64,000 bases of DNA from Mucilaginibacter_A sp050955045. GTDB lineage: Bacteria > Bacteroidota > Bacteroidia > Sphingobacteriales > Sphingobacteriaceae. The notes under the pieces are model-generated. The model saw only the letters and a list, made by a program, of their open reading frames with translations. It was not told where the DNA came from and did no database searches. Location of the stretch: NCBI GenBank assembly GCA_050955045.1, contig JBPBQV010000031.1, positions 62,001 through 126,000 of the forward strand. The letters run 5' to 3'. Made by a program: the position numbers and the translations under genes. Numbering within the stretch: the stretch's first letter is position 1; each line of letters begins with the position of its first letter. This document shows positions 1 to 9,892 of the stretch, in pieces.

Positions 1-682
1 CAACCTGATGATATACCTTGCAGGTTACAGCCATACTTGCGCCAAAATACTGAAAATGCCGCGGCCACGGATCATGATCCTCCGGATCGATCAATGCTTC
101 AGCCTGACTTAGCAAACTGCGGTAAGCAACATCTCTTAAATGATAAATCCGGGATATGTTTTTATTTCGCCGGGTTAAAATCCTCCCGCCTACGGCATCA
201 CAGCCATTGGCAACTTCCTGCATAATATGATAAACCCAGCAAGTATCAACTTGCGTATCACCATCGGTAGAAGCAATGATACCTTTAAAATTCTCATTAA
301 TTGTTAAACGACGGTAAGCTTCATCCATCAAAAGCCTTCGTACAAAACCAATATTGGCTTTTTTTGGAGGAAGCACAATTTCTGCAACATGTAATGGAAA
401 AGCCGTATATTTTTTTTGATAGTTTTGAACAATGGTAAAACTTTGATCACTGCAGTTATTAACCAGTACCAAAACTTCATACAATTGCGGGTTTATAGGT
501 ATTCCGTTGCTATCAGTTTGCAAACGTAACGCATCCAAGGTTTTACGTATGTTTCGGGCTTCGTTACGCGCTGGAACAATAATCGAAACTTTCAGAAAAG
601 CAGACGGTGCAATTGCTGCATTGAAAATGTTGTTGTAATTTAAAGCCGTATTTTGTATAACCCCACTATATTCTGTTTGCAT
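1..682 (-). CDS. Glycosyltransferase family 2 (partial, 3' end outside window)
   Basis: The reverse strand is open from an ATG at 682 to the window edge without a stop, about 227 residues. The N-terminal part reads VSIIVPARNEARNIRKTL, the nucleotide-sugar binding start of a GT-A fold, and later ASTDGDTQVD supplies a DxD-like metal/sugar-nucleotide motif. These are standard GT2 features, so the product probably transfers a sugar to an unidentified acceptor. The acceptor-binding half lies partly beyond the window. It diverges from the Pls-like NRPS gene, with a paired repeat in the gap. Family assignment is solid; the substrate is unknown. Confidence 0.8.
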   Translation of the reverse strand, partial: MQTEYSGVIQNTALNYNNIFNAAIAPSAFLKVSIIVPARNEARNIRKTLDALRLQTDSNGIPINPQLYEVLVLVNNCSDQSFTIVQNYQKKYTAFPLHVAEIVLPPKKANIGFVRRLLMDEAYRRLTINENFKGIIASTDGDTQVDTCWVYHIMQEVANGCDAVGGRILTRRNKNISRIYHLRDVAYRSLLSQAEALIDPEDHDPWPRHFQYFGASMAVTCKVYHQV

Positions 683-707
683 GTATAATTAAAGCATAAT
701 CTGGTTT

Positions 708-735
708 TACTGTTTTTATGCGATTAAAAACAGTA
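708..735. repeat. Inverted pair of the dispersed motif (ACAG type)
   Basis: TACTGTTTTTA and TAAAAACAGTA face each other across six bases in the divergent gap between the GT2 gene and the NRPS gene. The T-rich ends point into the loop. Each arm is one base short of the exact 11-base core. Both flanking genes start here, so this pair is not an ordinary terminator for either. No other feature was recognised in 683-838. Confidence 0.6.
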
Positions 736-838
736 CAGCACTACAACCAAAATATATTGTAATTGTTGAATTTTAAGAAGATTTAATTCTGTTATTTTCC
801 ACAAACCAAAGCCACATTTATCTGTCTCCAAAACCACT

Positions 839-3800
839 ATGCCTACTTCTATATCAAACCAGATGAGTATCCTGAAAGGTATTGATCGTCCTGATTTTAT
901 TCGTGATGAAACACTTGCTGATATCTTCCGGCAAACCGCCCAAAAATACCCGGTAAAAACAGCATTGATTTTTGGGGAAGAAACACTTACTTATCAGGAA
1001 CTGGATTATTGGAGTGATGCAATAGCTGCCGATCTTGCTGCAAACGGGATTAAACTTGGTGATAAAGTTGGCATCTGGTACAAACGCGGATTAGAACTTC
1101 ACGCAGCAATTATTGGTATTATCAAAGTTGGTGCGGCTTATATTCCGGTTGATCGGGAAATTCCGGCAGAACGTGTAGAAACAATTTTTACAGAAGTAGA
1201 AGCTTCGGCTTATATCAGTGCCGATTTGCTGAACCTGGATTTTCCGATGCTACAAATCAGAGAGAAGTCTACTGTAAAAGAAGCATTCATCTTTCCCGAA
1301 GGTCCGAAACCGGATAATCTGGCTTACGTTTTATACACTTCCGGAAGTACCGGAAAACCAAAAGGCATCCCGATAAGTCATCGAAATATTTGTCATTTAG
1401 TTCGATCAGAGCAAAGCGTGATCAATATTTTGGAAACCGACCGTGTTTACCAAGGTTTTTCTGTTTCGTTTGATATGTGGTGCGAAGAAACCTGGGTAAG
1501 TTATTTTGCCGGAGCCACGCTTTGGGTTGCTGATAATACAACTTCTAAAGCGATTGATGAATTGAGCGATGTGCTTAACCGCGAAAAAATAACGGTTTTG
1601 CACGCCGTTCCAAGTTTGCTGGCGGTGATGGAAGATAATATTCCAAATTTACGATTGGTAAATGCTGGTGGAGAAGCTTGCACCACACAGGTTTTAAACC
1701 GGTGGTCAACGCCAAACCGGACTTTCTACAACAGTTACGGCCCAACAGAAACGACCGTGAGTGCTACTTTTGCCGCTTTAAAACCAGGAGATGCCATCAC
1801 CATCGGCGATCCGTTACCAAATTATAACCTGGCTGTTGTTGATGAAAAGTTAAACGTTGTACCTTTTGGTGAGCGCGGCGAACTGGTAATTTCTGGTCCT
1901 GGTGTTGCCGAAGGTTACGTGAAACTACCACAGCTTACTCAAGAAAAGTTTGTGCTAAAAACAGCATCGCTGGCAGATTTGCCCGGCAACAGGATTTACC
2001 GAACCGGTGATGCTGCATTAATTAAAGAAGATGGCGGCATTGAGTTTTTAGGCCGGTTTGATGATCAGATCAAACTCCGTGGTTACCGCATTGAGCTGGG
2101 CGAAATTGAAACCAAGCTGGCCGGTTTACAGAACATTTCTGCTGCTGCCGTTGCGGTGAAAAAAGACAGCTCAGAGCAGGATCAGTTAGTTGGCTATGTA
2201 GTAACTGAAGGCAACATTGCACTGGAAGAAAACCTGCTGCGCTTAGAACTGGCCAAAGTTTTACCGGCCTATATGGTTCCGGCAACAATTGTTTTGCTAC
2301 CTGAAATGCCGCGGATGCCTAGTGGAAAAGTAAACCGTAAAGCGTTGCCAACGCCAGAATCTTTGCTGGAAGGTGTTGTAAATCAGGCTGAAGAAACGCT
2401 GGACATGAACGCGCCACTGCCAGACCGGGTGCTGAACATGCTGCGCAAAACTTTTCCAAACAAAACTATTGATTTGTCGATGGATTTCTTTGATGATCTG
2501 GGCGGACATTCTTTGCTTGCGGCCGGTTTGGTTTCCAGATTACGGCGTGATGGCGGCGTTCCGAAAGCTTCTTTGCGTGATATTTACATGCACCGGCCAC
2601 TCCAGAAATTAGTGGAAGTTTGGGAGCAGCAAACACCAGTTGATAAAAAGTCCGAACGGAAATTTCTCAAAGTAAACATCATCAGTTATTACACCTGTTG
2701 GCTGGCACAAACTGTTGCCCTTTTGTTTATTTATGCTTTGTTTGCCATCCAGATTTTTATTCCGTACCTCGGTTATTATTATGTAGAGCAGGATACCGGG
2801 CATTTAGGTTATGCAATTACCACTTCCCTGGTTTTGTTTTGCCTCATTCCTCCCCTGTTTTCCTTTATTACTGTTGGTACCAAATGGCTGGTTATCGGAA
2901 AATTTAAAGAGGGAGATTATCCTTTGTGGGGAAGCTATTATTTCCGCTGGTGGTTTGTTAAAACCATACAACGCCTGCTTACAGTTCAGTTTTTAAACGG
3001 TACGCCTTTGTATCCGGTTTATTTACGGCTTTTAGGAGTGCATATCGAGCCGGATGCACAGTTAGGCGAATTTACTTTGGGAGCAGAAGATTTAATTACC
3101 ATTGGCAGTGATGTCAGCATCAGTTCGGGTGTTAATTTAAACAATGCCGTAGTTGAAGATGGCTTACTCAAAATTCGATCTATTACTTTAGGTGATCATG
3201 CTTACATCGGCAGCAGCGCAATTATTGCTGGTGGTGCAACAATGGAAGCATGGAGCGAATTGCAGGATTTGAGTTTTTTGCAGGAAGGCAAAACAATCCG
3301 TTCCGGCGAGGTTTGGTGCGGTAGTCCGGCACAATTAAAAGAAATAAAAAATATTGCTGATTTACCGCAGCCGCTTTCTGTATCAACCCAAACTCGGCGA
3401 AAATATAAGCTGATCTTCACCTTGTCGCTGCTGATTTTTCCTTTTACCATTTTGTTGCCTCTTTTACCAACCATTATTACGCTGAACAAACTGGATAACG
3501 CTGCCGAAGATTACGACTTTACCTACCTTGTTGTGGTACCATCGTTAGCGTTAGTTTATATTTTGCTTTTTGCGTTAGAAACCGTGGTGCTAACACGCTT
3601 GTTACAGCGAAACATCAAACCCGGAACTTACCCAATTTACAGTGGCTTTTACTTACGAAAGTGGTTTGCTGATCAACTCATGTCTTTAAGTCTGATCGTT
3701 TTGCACCCTATTTACGCCACTGTTTATATCCGCACATTTTTTCGGGCTTTAGGTGCCAAAATTGGTAAAAATACCGAAATTTCTACAGCAAGCAGCGTTA

Positions 3801-4795
3801 CGCACCCGCTGTTAAAAATTGGTAGCGGTGCTTTTATTGCAGATGCTGTTGTTTTGGGTGAATCTGATATACGCGGACAGCAGTTAATTTTAGATTATAC
3901 CGAAATTGACAGCGGCACATTCGTGGGCAACAGTGCTTTGATTCCGCAGGGAACAAAATTACCTGGAAACATATTGATCGGCGTTTTATCAATTCCTCCT
4001 GAAAAGAAAGAATTGGATCAAAATCAATCCAAAGACTGGTTTGGCTCGCCTGCAATCGCGCTGCCGCGCAGGCAGGAAAGCAATTCTTTTTCCGAAGAAC
4101 TGACCTCCAATCCTCGTTTTTTGAGAAGGCTGGCACGTGCAACAGTAGAATTTATTAGGATCATTCTTCCGGAAACCTTAATTATCATTTTCTCCATCTT
4201 TTTCATCGCTTACGGTCATGATTTAATTACACAAGAGCCGCTATACAAAATTATTTTATTGTTCCCATTTTATTATCTGGGTTTGATGGGATTACCTGCT
4301 TTTTTTACCACCGTATTTTTGAAATATGTTTTTATCGGGAAATTCAAAGCGCAGCAAAAACCAATGTGGACTGATAAAGTATGGCGCAGCGAAGCTATCA
4401 CCACAACTTACGAAGCTTTGTCTGTTCCGTTTTTGCTAGATTATATGCGCGGCACACCCTGGCTGCCACTTGCCATGCGTTTGTTAGGCGTAAAAGTTTG
4501 CAAACGGGTTTGGATGAACACTACCGATATTACCGAATTTGATATGGTTTCTATCGGTGATGACGTTGCGTTAAATGAAAATTGCGGACCGCAAACCCAT
4601 TTATTTGAAGATCGTGTAATGAAAGTTGGAAGCGTAAAAATTGGTGCCAGAAGCAGCATCGGTGCCGGAACCATCATTTTGTATGATACCGAAATCGGAA
4701 CAGATTGTAAAATTGATGCTTTATCTTTAGTAATGAAAGGCGAAAGATTAGCTACCGGAACAGACTGGGTTGGTAGTCCGGTGCAACCGGCTTAA
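839..4795 (+). CDS. Pls/PosA-like single-module non-ribosomal peptide synthetase with membrane beta-helix domains
   Basis: 1318 residues. An adenylation domain covers about residues 25-510, with the ATP-binding motif YTSGSTGKPKG at 166-176 and the late motif YRTGD. A carrier domain follows with DDLGGHSLLAAG; Ser558 is the expected phosphopantetheine site. From about 615 onward, groups of hydrophobic helices alternate with hexapeptide-repeat (left-handed beta-helix) segments, three times. This A-T-membrane layout is that of the Pls (epsilon-poly-lysine synthetase) and PosA family, which build isopeptide-linked homopolymers or single-residue conjugates at the membrane. There is no condensation or thioesterase domain. 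The amino acid used cannot be read reliably from the sequence. It needs a Sfp-type transferase; one is encoded at 31461-32204. A perfect hairpin follows the stop codon. Confidence 0.85.
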   Translation: MPTSISNQMSILKGIDRPDFIRDETLADIFRQTAQKYPVKTALIFGEETLTYQELDYWSDAIAADLAANGIKLGDKVGIWYKRGLELHAAIIGIIKVGAAYIPVDREIPAERVETIFTEVEASAYISADLLNLDFPMLQIREKSTVKEAFIFPEGPKPDNLAYVLYTSGSTGKPKGIPISHRNICHLVRSEQSVINILETDRVYQGFSVSFDMWCEETWVSYFAGATLWVADNTTSKAIDELSDVLNREKITVLHAVPSLLAVMEDNIPNLRLVNAGGEACTTQVLNRWSTPNRTFYNSYGPTETTVSATFAALKPGDAITIGDPLPNYNLAVVDEKLNVVPFGERGELVISGPGVAEGYVKLPQLTQEKFVLKTASLADLPGNRIYRTGDAALIKEDGGIEFLGRFDDQIKLRGYRIELGEIETKLAGLQNISAAAVAVKKDSSEQDQLVGYVVTEGNIALEENLLRLELAKVLPAYMVPATIVLLPEMPRMPSGKVNRKALPTPESLLEGVVNQAEETLDMNAPLPDRVLNMLRKTFPNKTIDLSMDFFDDLGGHSLLAAGLVSRLRRDGGVPKASLRDIYMHRPLQKLVEVWEQQTPVDKKSERKFLKVNIISYYTCWLAQTVALLFIYALFAIQIFIPYLGYYYVEQDTGHLGYAITTSLVLFCLIPPLFSFITVGTKWLVIGKFKEGDYPLWGSYYFRWWFVKTIQRLLTVQFLNGTPLYPVYLRLLGVHIEPDAQLGEFTLGAEDLITIGSDVSISSGVNLNNAVVEDGLLKIRSITLGDHAYIGSSAIIAGGATMEAWSELQDLSFLQEGKTIRSGEVWCGSPAQLKEIKNIADLPQPLSVSTQTRRKYKLIFTLSLLIFPFTILLPLLPTIITLNKLDNAAEDYDFTYLVVVPSLALVYILLFALETVVLTRLLQRNIKPGTYPIYSGFYLRKWFADQLMSLSLIVLHPIYATVYIRTFFRALGAKIGKNTEISTASSVTHPLLKIGSGAFIADAVVLGESDIRGQQLILDYTEIDSGTFVGNSALIPQGTKLPGNILIGVLSIPPEKKELDQNQSKDWFGSPAIALPRRQESNSFSEELTSNPRFLRRLARATVEFIRIILPETLIIIFSIFFIAYGHDLITQEPLYKIILLFPFYYLGLMGLPAFFTTVFLKYVFIGKFKAQQKPMWTDKVWRSEAITTTYEALSVPFLLDYMRGTPWLPLAMRLLGVKVCKRVWMNTTDITEFDMVSIGDDVALNENCGPQTHLFEDRVMKVGSVKIGARSSIGAGTIILYDTEIGTDCKIDALSLVMKGERLATGTDWVGSPVQPA

Positions 4796-4796
4796 G

Positions 4797-4840
4797 TTTT
4801 TAGGTGATAAAAGAAGTATGCTTCTTTTATCACCTAAAAA
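4797..4840. terminator. Bidirectional terminator made of two motif copies (GAAG type)
   Basis: Perfect inverted repeat with 20-base arms (TTTTTAGGTGATAAAAGAAG and its complement) and a TATG loop, between the convergent NRPS and PEP carboxylase genes. A T run on one side and an A run on the other let it work in both directions. Each arm contains a full copy of the dispersed GATAAAARMAGYAT motif. Confidence 0.88.
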
Positions 4841-4907
4841 TTGGTCTAACAAAACCGCTTATGAAAAATAATTTAGAGTTGAATGAATTTGAAGTATCAA
4901 CCTAAAG

Positions 4908-7484
4908 CTAAGCCAAATTTCTACCCGCATTTACAATTCCATAAACTGTACGGATAACTAACTTGTTGTACAAATTAATTGTTTCTTCGTTCACTTCTTC
5001 CGCATTTAGTTGATGCAAAGCATAATGCTGAATCACGACTAAAGGCAAAATTATCTTTTCACGCAGAGCGATGGATTGTCTTTCTACCGGAGATTCTTCC
5101 ATTAAAACTTTGGTATTGGATAGTTTTAAAAGCAGCGAACAGGTTAATTCAAATTCATCTTTTAACATCGTCCAAAATGGACCAAACTTCGGATCATTTG
5201 CTAAAGTTGCTGTAATGTTAAAATTGGATTTCGACATCGACATCATACAATTATCAATAATGGTTTTGAAGAAACTGGATTGCCGGTATAAGTTTTGTAA
5301 ATCCAGCCATTTGCCTTCCATTTCCATCTTTTTTAATGCTGTTCCTACACCATAAAAACCCGGAATATTTTGTTTTAACTGACTCCATGCAGTTACAAAA
5401 CTGATGGCGCGTAAATCTTCCAGCTTCAGTTCCGCACCAGAATTTCGTTTGACCGGCCGGCTGCTGATGTTAATTTCAGACAATAATTTTAGTGGACTCA
5501 AATGCTCCAGATACGGCAGAAACAAAGGGTTTCCGCGCAGCTCCATAAAGTAACGGTAACTTTCGTCGGCCATGTTTTGAATCAAATTACGTCCGTTTTC
5601 GTCAACCGTATCTCCACTATCCTGATTTAAAGCAGATACAATACCGGCATTAATCAGTTGTTCCATGTTAAACCTGGCACTATCAACCGAGCCATATTGT
5701 GTGCTGATGGTTTGCCCCTGGATAGTCAGCTGAATATAATCGTTCGCAATTTCGTGTCCCATCGAAGCATAAAACCGATGCGTTTTACCACCACCACGAG
5801 CTGGAGGCCCGCCGCGTCCATCAAAAAAAGCCAGATCAATATCGTATTTTCTGGATATGGCCGTCAACTCAACTTTTGCTTTGTATATAGACCAGTTGGC
5901 CATTAAATAACCGCCATCTTTCGTACTGTCAGAAAAACCCAGCATAATCGTTTGCCGGTTATTCCGCTTTTTTAAATGCGCCGTGTAAAATGGGTTGGTG
6001 TACAATTTTTCCATAATCTCACCTGCTCCCTGCAAATCATTAACGGTTTCAAAAAGCGGCACAAGATCAACCGTTAAATTAGCTGCTTTCCAGCCGCTCC
6101 ATAAAAACAAATTAATCAGTTGCAAAATATCAGAAGCTTCCTGGCAATTGCTGATGATAAAACGATGGCAAGCTTTTTCGCCATTGGTTTCCTGTATTTC
6201 GCGGATATATCTGATGGTATCCAGCGTATCTTTCACCATGTCATCAGCCAGATTCGGGCTGTAAAAATCTGCTTCCACAAACTGGAGCATTTTTAATTTT
6301 TCATCTTCTGTATGATCTGCATAATCATTTGGCAATCTGTGCTTTATTGGAGATTCTGTTAAACAATATTGATGCGTTTGCCGCAAAATCCTGCTATCCT
6401 GCCGAATATCCAGCGTAGCGAAATGATTACCAAATATTTTTACTTTCCGGATCAGATCATCCACCAAATTACTAAACAAACCATCATGCTCTTTTTGCAG
6501 CACATTTTTAATGGCTTCAAGATTGTTCAGAATTACAGCCTGCTGATTTTTATTTTGTAATTCTCCATCGCGGGTTTGTTTATTAAGTTGCTTGTCCAGT
6601 TCGGCCATAAATTGCTCCACACCGCGGAAAGTCAGCCTTTTTCTCAATTCTTTATAATCACGTGCGTAGCAACGGTAGATTACTTTGCGCAGCATTTCGG
6701 TTACGGTTTGTGTGGATTGCAAGTTTACGTTTGGATTGCCATCCCGATCGCCGCCTGGCCAAAAACCCAATTCTACGGTTTGATGTTCATCTTCTGCCAA
6801 AAAATCAAATTCGGTATCTAGTTTTTCTTTGATAAAAGAAGCCGATTGATAAAACACGTTTTCTAAAAACCAGGCCAGCGAAATTGCTTCATCAACAGGC
6901 GTAGGTTTTTCTTTATTTAAAAAAGGCGTTTTGCCCAATTGCTGTAACAGCAAATAAATCTGGTTGATGTTATTTACTTTGAGTGCTTCCGTTAATTCGG
7001 TAATAATTCCTAAGACGCTGCCCGGATAAAATTGCGTTGGATGCGCCGTCAAAACCAAACGCAACGTAAACTTTTGCAACGCTTTTCGCACATTTTCATG
7101 CGTACCGGGCTGGTTAATTACCTGTTGCAGTAAAACCTGCATCGAACTGCTGTCGTCGCCAGTTTCTAATTTTGAAAATGCAGAATCTTCAATTGCATCA
7201 AACAAAACAACCTGACGCTCAATATATTGTATAAAACGAAATAGTAGATGGAAACGGTCTGCATCTTTAATATACTGCTGATATTTAGTAAAAAAGCTTT
7301 CGATAATTTCTACCGGAGATAGTTTTTTGCTGATACCTTCTTCTACATGCGATTTAAAAAAAGGAAGCAACGTGCCGGTATGTTTGACCTGGTAAAACGG
7401 AAGCGTTAAAAATAAGCTGTTATACAAATCAAAACGGGTAACTACCTCGTTATTGAATATAAATTCTTTCTGACTGAGTTTCAT
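4908..7484 (-). CDS. ppc: Phosphoenolpyruvate carboxylase
   Basis: 858 residues, near the usual length. It adds bicarbonate to PEP to make oxaloacetate, replenishing the TCA cycle in the cytosol. Family motifs visible are LTAHPTQ with catalytic His148, GGDRDGNPN, GFSDSTKDGG and FFDGRGGPPARGGGKTH near residue 555 (classic form FHGRGGxxGRGG). The C terminus ends AGRNLA rather than the usual RNTG, and Phe-Asp replaces Phe-His before GRGG; such variants suggest a divergent Bacteroidota form but all core catalytic motifs are present. The gene converges on the NRPS gene at a strong hairpin terminator, and its start lies about 180 bases from the divergent FUSC gene. Confidence 0.95.
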   Translation of the reverse strand: MKLSQKEFIFNNEVVTRFDLYNSLFLTLPFYQVKHTGTLLPFFKSHVEEGISKKLSPVEIIESFFTKYQQYIKDADRFHLLFRFIQYIERQVVLFDAIEDSAFSKLETGDDSSSMQVLLQQVINQPGTHENVRKALQKFTLRLVLTAHPTQFYPGSVLGIITELTEALKVNNINQIYLLLQQLGKTPFLNKEKPTPVDEAISLAWFLENVFYQSASFIKEKLDTEFDFLAEDEHQTVELGFWPGGDRDGNPNVNLQSTQTVTEMLRKVIYRCYARDYKELRKRLTFRGVEQFMAELDKQLNKQTRDGELQNKNQQAVILNNLEAIKNVLQKEHDGLFSNLVDDLIRKVKIFGNHFATLDIRQDSRILRQTHQYCLTESPIKHRLPNDYADHTEDEKLKMLQFVEADFYSPNLADDMVKDTLDTIRYIREIQETNGEKACHRFIISNCQEASDILQLINLFLWSGWKAANLTVDLVPLFETVNDLQGAGEIMEKLYTNPFYTAHLKKRNNRQTIMLGFSDSTKDGGYLMANWSIYKAKVELTAISRKYDIDLAFFDGRGGPPARGGGKTHRFYASMGHEIANDYIQLTIQGQTISTQYGSVDSARFNMEQLINAGIVSALNQDSGDTVDENGRNLIQNMADESYRYFMELRGNPLFLPYLEHLSPLKLLSEINISSRPVKRNSGAELKLEDLRAISFVTAWSQLKQNIPGFYGVGTALKKMEMEGKWLDLQNLYRQSSFFKTIIDNCMMSMSKSNFNITATLANDPKFGPFWTMLKDEFELTCSLLLKLSNTKVLMEESPVERQSIALREKIILPLVVIQHYALHQLNAEEVNEETINLYNKLVIRTVYGIVNAGRNLA

Positions 7485-7596
7485 ACAATATTGTTAACCT
7501 TTTCTTTGCCAAAATAGATATTTAATAAGATTTTCAACGATTTTATATGAATTTTTTATCGCTAAAAGAAACATCGCCCAATTAGGGTTTCTTAAA

Positions 7597-7604
7597 TAAT
7601 TTTG
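7597..7604 (+). promoter_or_regulatory. Candidate Bacteroidota -7 promoter box
   Basis: TAATTTTG matches the Bacteroidota TAnnTTTG box and lies 60 bases before the FUSC gene. No clear TTG -33 element was found at the expected distance, so this is tentative. Confidence 0.35.
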
Positions 7605-7663
7605 CCGGATGATCTGGTGAGCGCAAACAGAAATTAATTTCAACACTTACCTTCGTACCCAAT

Positions 7664-9814
7664 ATGCAACTACCAGCCAGAAAAATTTACAGCTTCTTTT
7701 ACAGCCAATATTTTTCGGATGGGTTGCGCATTACTTTAGGCGTCCTCATTCCGGTTCTGATATTTAGCCAGTTTAACCAACTTGCCATCGGCGTTGATGT
7801 AGCTTTAGGCGCACTATGTGTAAGTGTGGTTGATGCGCCCGGACCAACCATCCACAAGCGTAACAGCATGTTAATCTGTTGTTTCTTAATTTTGTTGGTA
7901 TCGCTGATAACCGGTTTTGTTCAGCCCAATCCATATTTACTTGGGATAGAAATTGTTTTATTTTCTTTCTTTTTCTCCATGTTCGCAATTTATGGCGCAA
8001 AAGCCACTTCCATCGGAACTTGTGCTTTGCTGATCATGATTTTTATGATCGAAAAACGCATGGAACCGCAGCAGGTAATCAACTCCAGCTTACTTATTTT
8101 AGCTGGAGGAATCTGGTACACTTTAGTCAGTTTAACTTTTTTCCGCATCAGGCCGTATCGTGCAGCACAACAGGCTTTAGGCGAATGTATCAGCGAAGTT
8201 GCCGAATATTTAAGGCTGAAGGCTGATTTTTATGCGGAGAAAACAAACATTGATGAAAACTATAAACACTTGGTTTCTCAGCAAATTGCCGTAAGCCAGC
8301 ACCAGGATGCCGTACGAGAACTGCTGTTTAAATCCCGCAAAATTGTTAAAGAGTCAACACATGCGGGCCGGATGCTGATTTTAACTTTTGTAGATCTGGT
8401 TGATCTTTTCGACCAGATTACTTACACGCATTACGATTACGAAACGCTGCGGAAAACCTATTTGCAAACCGGCATATTGGAAGAAATTTCCCAGCTCATC
8501 AACAAAATGGCTCATGAGCTGGATTTAATAGGTTTCTCAGTTCAATCTAACAAAAAATACAAACGAACCATTTCGCATACAGCAGAACTGGAAAATATTA
8601 AAACAAATATTAATCAGATTGCTGCTGCTGATCCTGAAAAAAGTACTTTATTTTTAAAGAAAATTCTGGTCAACATCCGCAACATCAACCAGCGTTTAAT
8701 GGACACGGCCAGTTATACCAGCGCATCGCAAACTTCTAAAAAAACTTCTCCAAATCTGGAATTTGCCCGTTTTACTACGCATCAAGATTATGCACCACGG
8801 CTGTTTTTAGAAAACTTGTCTTTCAAGTCAGCTTCTTTTAAACATGCTCTGCGTGTGGCAATTGTTTGCGCCGTTGGTTTTATCCTGGCAAAAACAGTTG
8901 TTACCGGCCACCACAGTTACTGGGTTTTACTTACCATTATCGTTATCCTGAAACCTGGTTTCAGTTTTACCAAACAACGTAATTCTCAAAGGCTGATCGG
9001 AACGGTTGTGGGTGGATTGATCGGTTTACTGATCCTGTTTTTAATTCCTGATAAAACTGTTTTGTTTTTTATTATGCTGATTTTGATGCTGTTTACGTAT
9101 AGTTTCTTACGCTTAAATTATGTAGTAAGCGTGATTTTTATGACACCTTATGTACTCATCGCTTTTAGTTTTTTAGGTGTCGAGTTTATTCATACTGTTG
9201 AAGAACGTGTGCTGGATACTTTTATCGGTTCTGTGCTGGCGTTTAGTTCTGCATTTATTATTTTCCCAAATTGGGAATCCGATCAGCTAAATGAAAATTT
9301 AAGCAAAGTAATTATCAGCAATCAAAACTATCTTAAAACAGTAACCGAACGTTTAAACGGTTTGCCGCTAAATATGGTAGAATATAAGCTGGCGCGAAAA
9401 GATGTTTATGTAGAATCAGGTAATTTATCTGCTGCTTTTGAGCGTATGATTTCTGAACCCAAAAGCAAGCAGAAACACACGCAGGACATTCATAAGTTTG
9501 TGGTTTTAAACCACATGCTTTCCTCAGCTATTGCAGCTATTGCCGCAAATTTACCTGATAAAAACAGCATCAGTTTGCCTGCACAGCTTAAACTGGCACG
9601 ACATGCGCAGATTGTGTTACGAGAAATCAGCAAAAAATTAGGCGTAGCTACAGATGTTCCCGCAGAAGGAGTTGTTGTGGAAACTCAAAACAACCTCTCC
9701 GATTCGAGTTTGGATAACAGCCAGGCTGATGTTTTATTTCTGGAAGATCAACTGCGGTTCATCTTAAAAATCAATTTGGATATTGCTAAAATCACTGATG
9801 AGATTTTGAAGTAA
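7664..9814 (+). CDS. FUSC-family inner membrane protein (YccS/YhfK-like)
   Basis: 716 residues with the repeated architecture of this family. A first hydrophobic block of several membrane helices lies at about 15-170, a soluble helical stretch at about 180-380, a second membrane block at about 390-555 (ILAKTVVTGHHSYWVLLTII is near its start, typical of FUSC domains), and a soluble C-terminal tail. Related proteins include aromatic acid efflux subunits and fusaric-acid resistance proteins, but here there is no adjacent membrane-fusion or outer-membrane partner, so an efflux role is only a possibility. A perfect copy of the dispersed 15-base motif lies in the coding region at 9557-9571, and another just after the stop. 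Confidence 0.8.
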   Translation: MQLPARKIYSFFYSQYFSDGLRITLGVLIPVLIFSQFNQLAIGVDVALGALCVSVVDAPGPTIHKRNSMLICCFLILLVSLITGFVQPNPYLLGIEIVLFSFFFSMFAIYGAKATSIGTCALLIMIFMIEKRMEPQQVINSSLLILAGGIWYTLVSLTFFRIRPYRAAQQALGECISEVAEYLRLKADFYAEKTNIDENYKHLVSQQIAVSQHQDAVRELLFKSRKIVKESTHAGRMLILTFVDLVDLFDQITYTHYDYETLRKTYLQTGILEEISQLINKMAHELDLIGFSVQSNKKYKRTISHTAELENIKTNINQIAAADPEKSTLFLKKILVNIRNINQRLMDTASYTSASQTSKKTSPNLEFARFTTHQDYAPRLFLENLSFKSASFKHALRVAIVCAVGFILAKTVVTGHHSYWVLLTIIVILKPGFSFTKQRNSQRLIGTVVGGLIGLLILFLIPDKTVLFFIMLILMLFTYSFLRLNYVVSVIFMTPYVLIAFSFLGVEFIHTVEERVLDTFIGSVLAFSSAFIIFPNWESDQLNENLSKVIISNQNYLKTVTERLNGLPLNMVEYKLARKDVYVESGNLSAAFERMISEPKSKQKHTQDIHKFVVLNHMLSSAIAAIAANLPDKNSISLPAQLKLARHAQIVLREISKKLGVATDVPAEGVVVETQNNLSDSSLDNSQADVLFLEDQLRFILKINLDIAKITDEILK

Positions 9815-9843
9815 GCTTTTTTATGTTCTACCCTAATAATACT

Positions 9844-9858
9844 GATGCTTCTTTTATC
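9844..9858. repeat. Perfect single copy of the dispersed motif (GAAG type)
   Basis: GATGCTTCTTTTATC is an exact reverse-strand copy of the consensus, placed in the 78-base gap between the convergent FUSC and lipoprotein genes. It is followed by GG and a T-rich run. No second arm is present, so it is not a hairpin terminator by itself. Confidence 0.75.
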
Positions 9859-9892
9859 GGTGTTTTTTAAGAATGTTGTTTTTTTCTCGACT

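Noticed and set aside
37..225. 62-residue plus-strand open frame
   Set aside because: It lies antisense to the GT2 gene, with no recognisable domain.
839..4795. A siderophore NRPS
   Set aside because: There is a single adenylation and carrier unit with beta-helix membrane domains and no condensation or thioesterase domain, which fits Pls/PosA better.
4797..4840. Explaining the motif only as a terminator sequence
   Set aside because: Most copies are unpaired and many are inside genes, so termination cannot account for the distribution.
4979..6821. Several plus-strand open frames inside ppc
   Set aside because: They are antisense shadows of a clear 858-residue enzyme gene, with no domain or start context.
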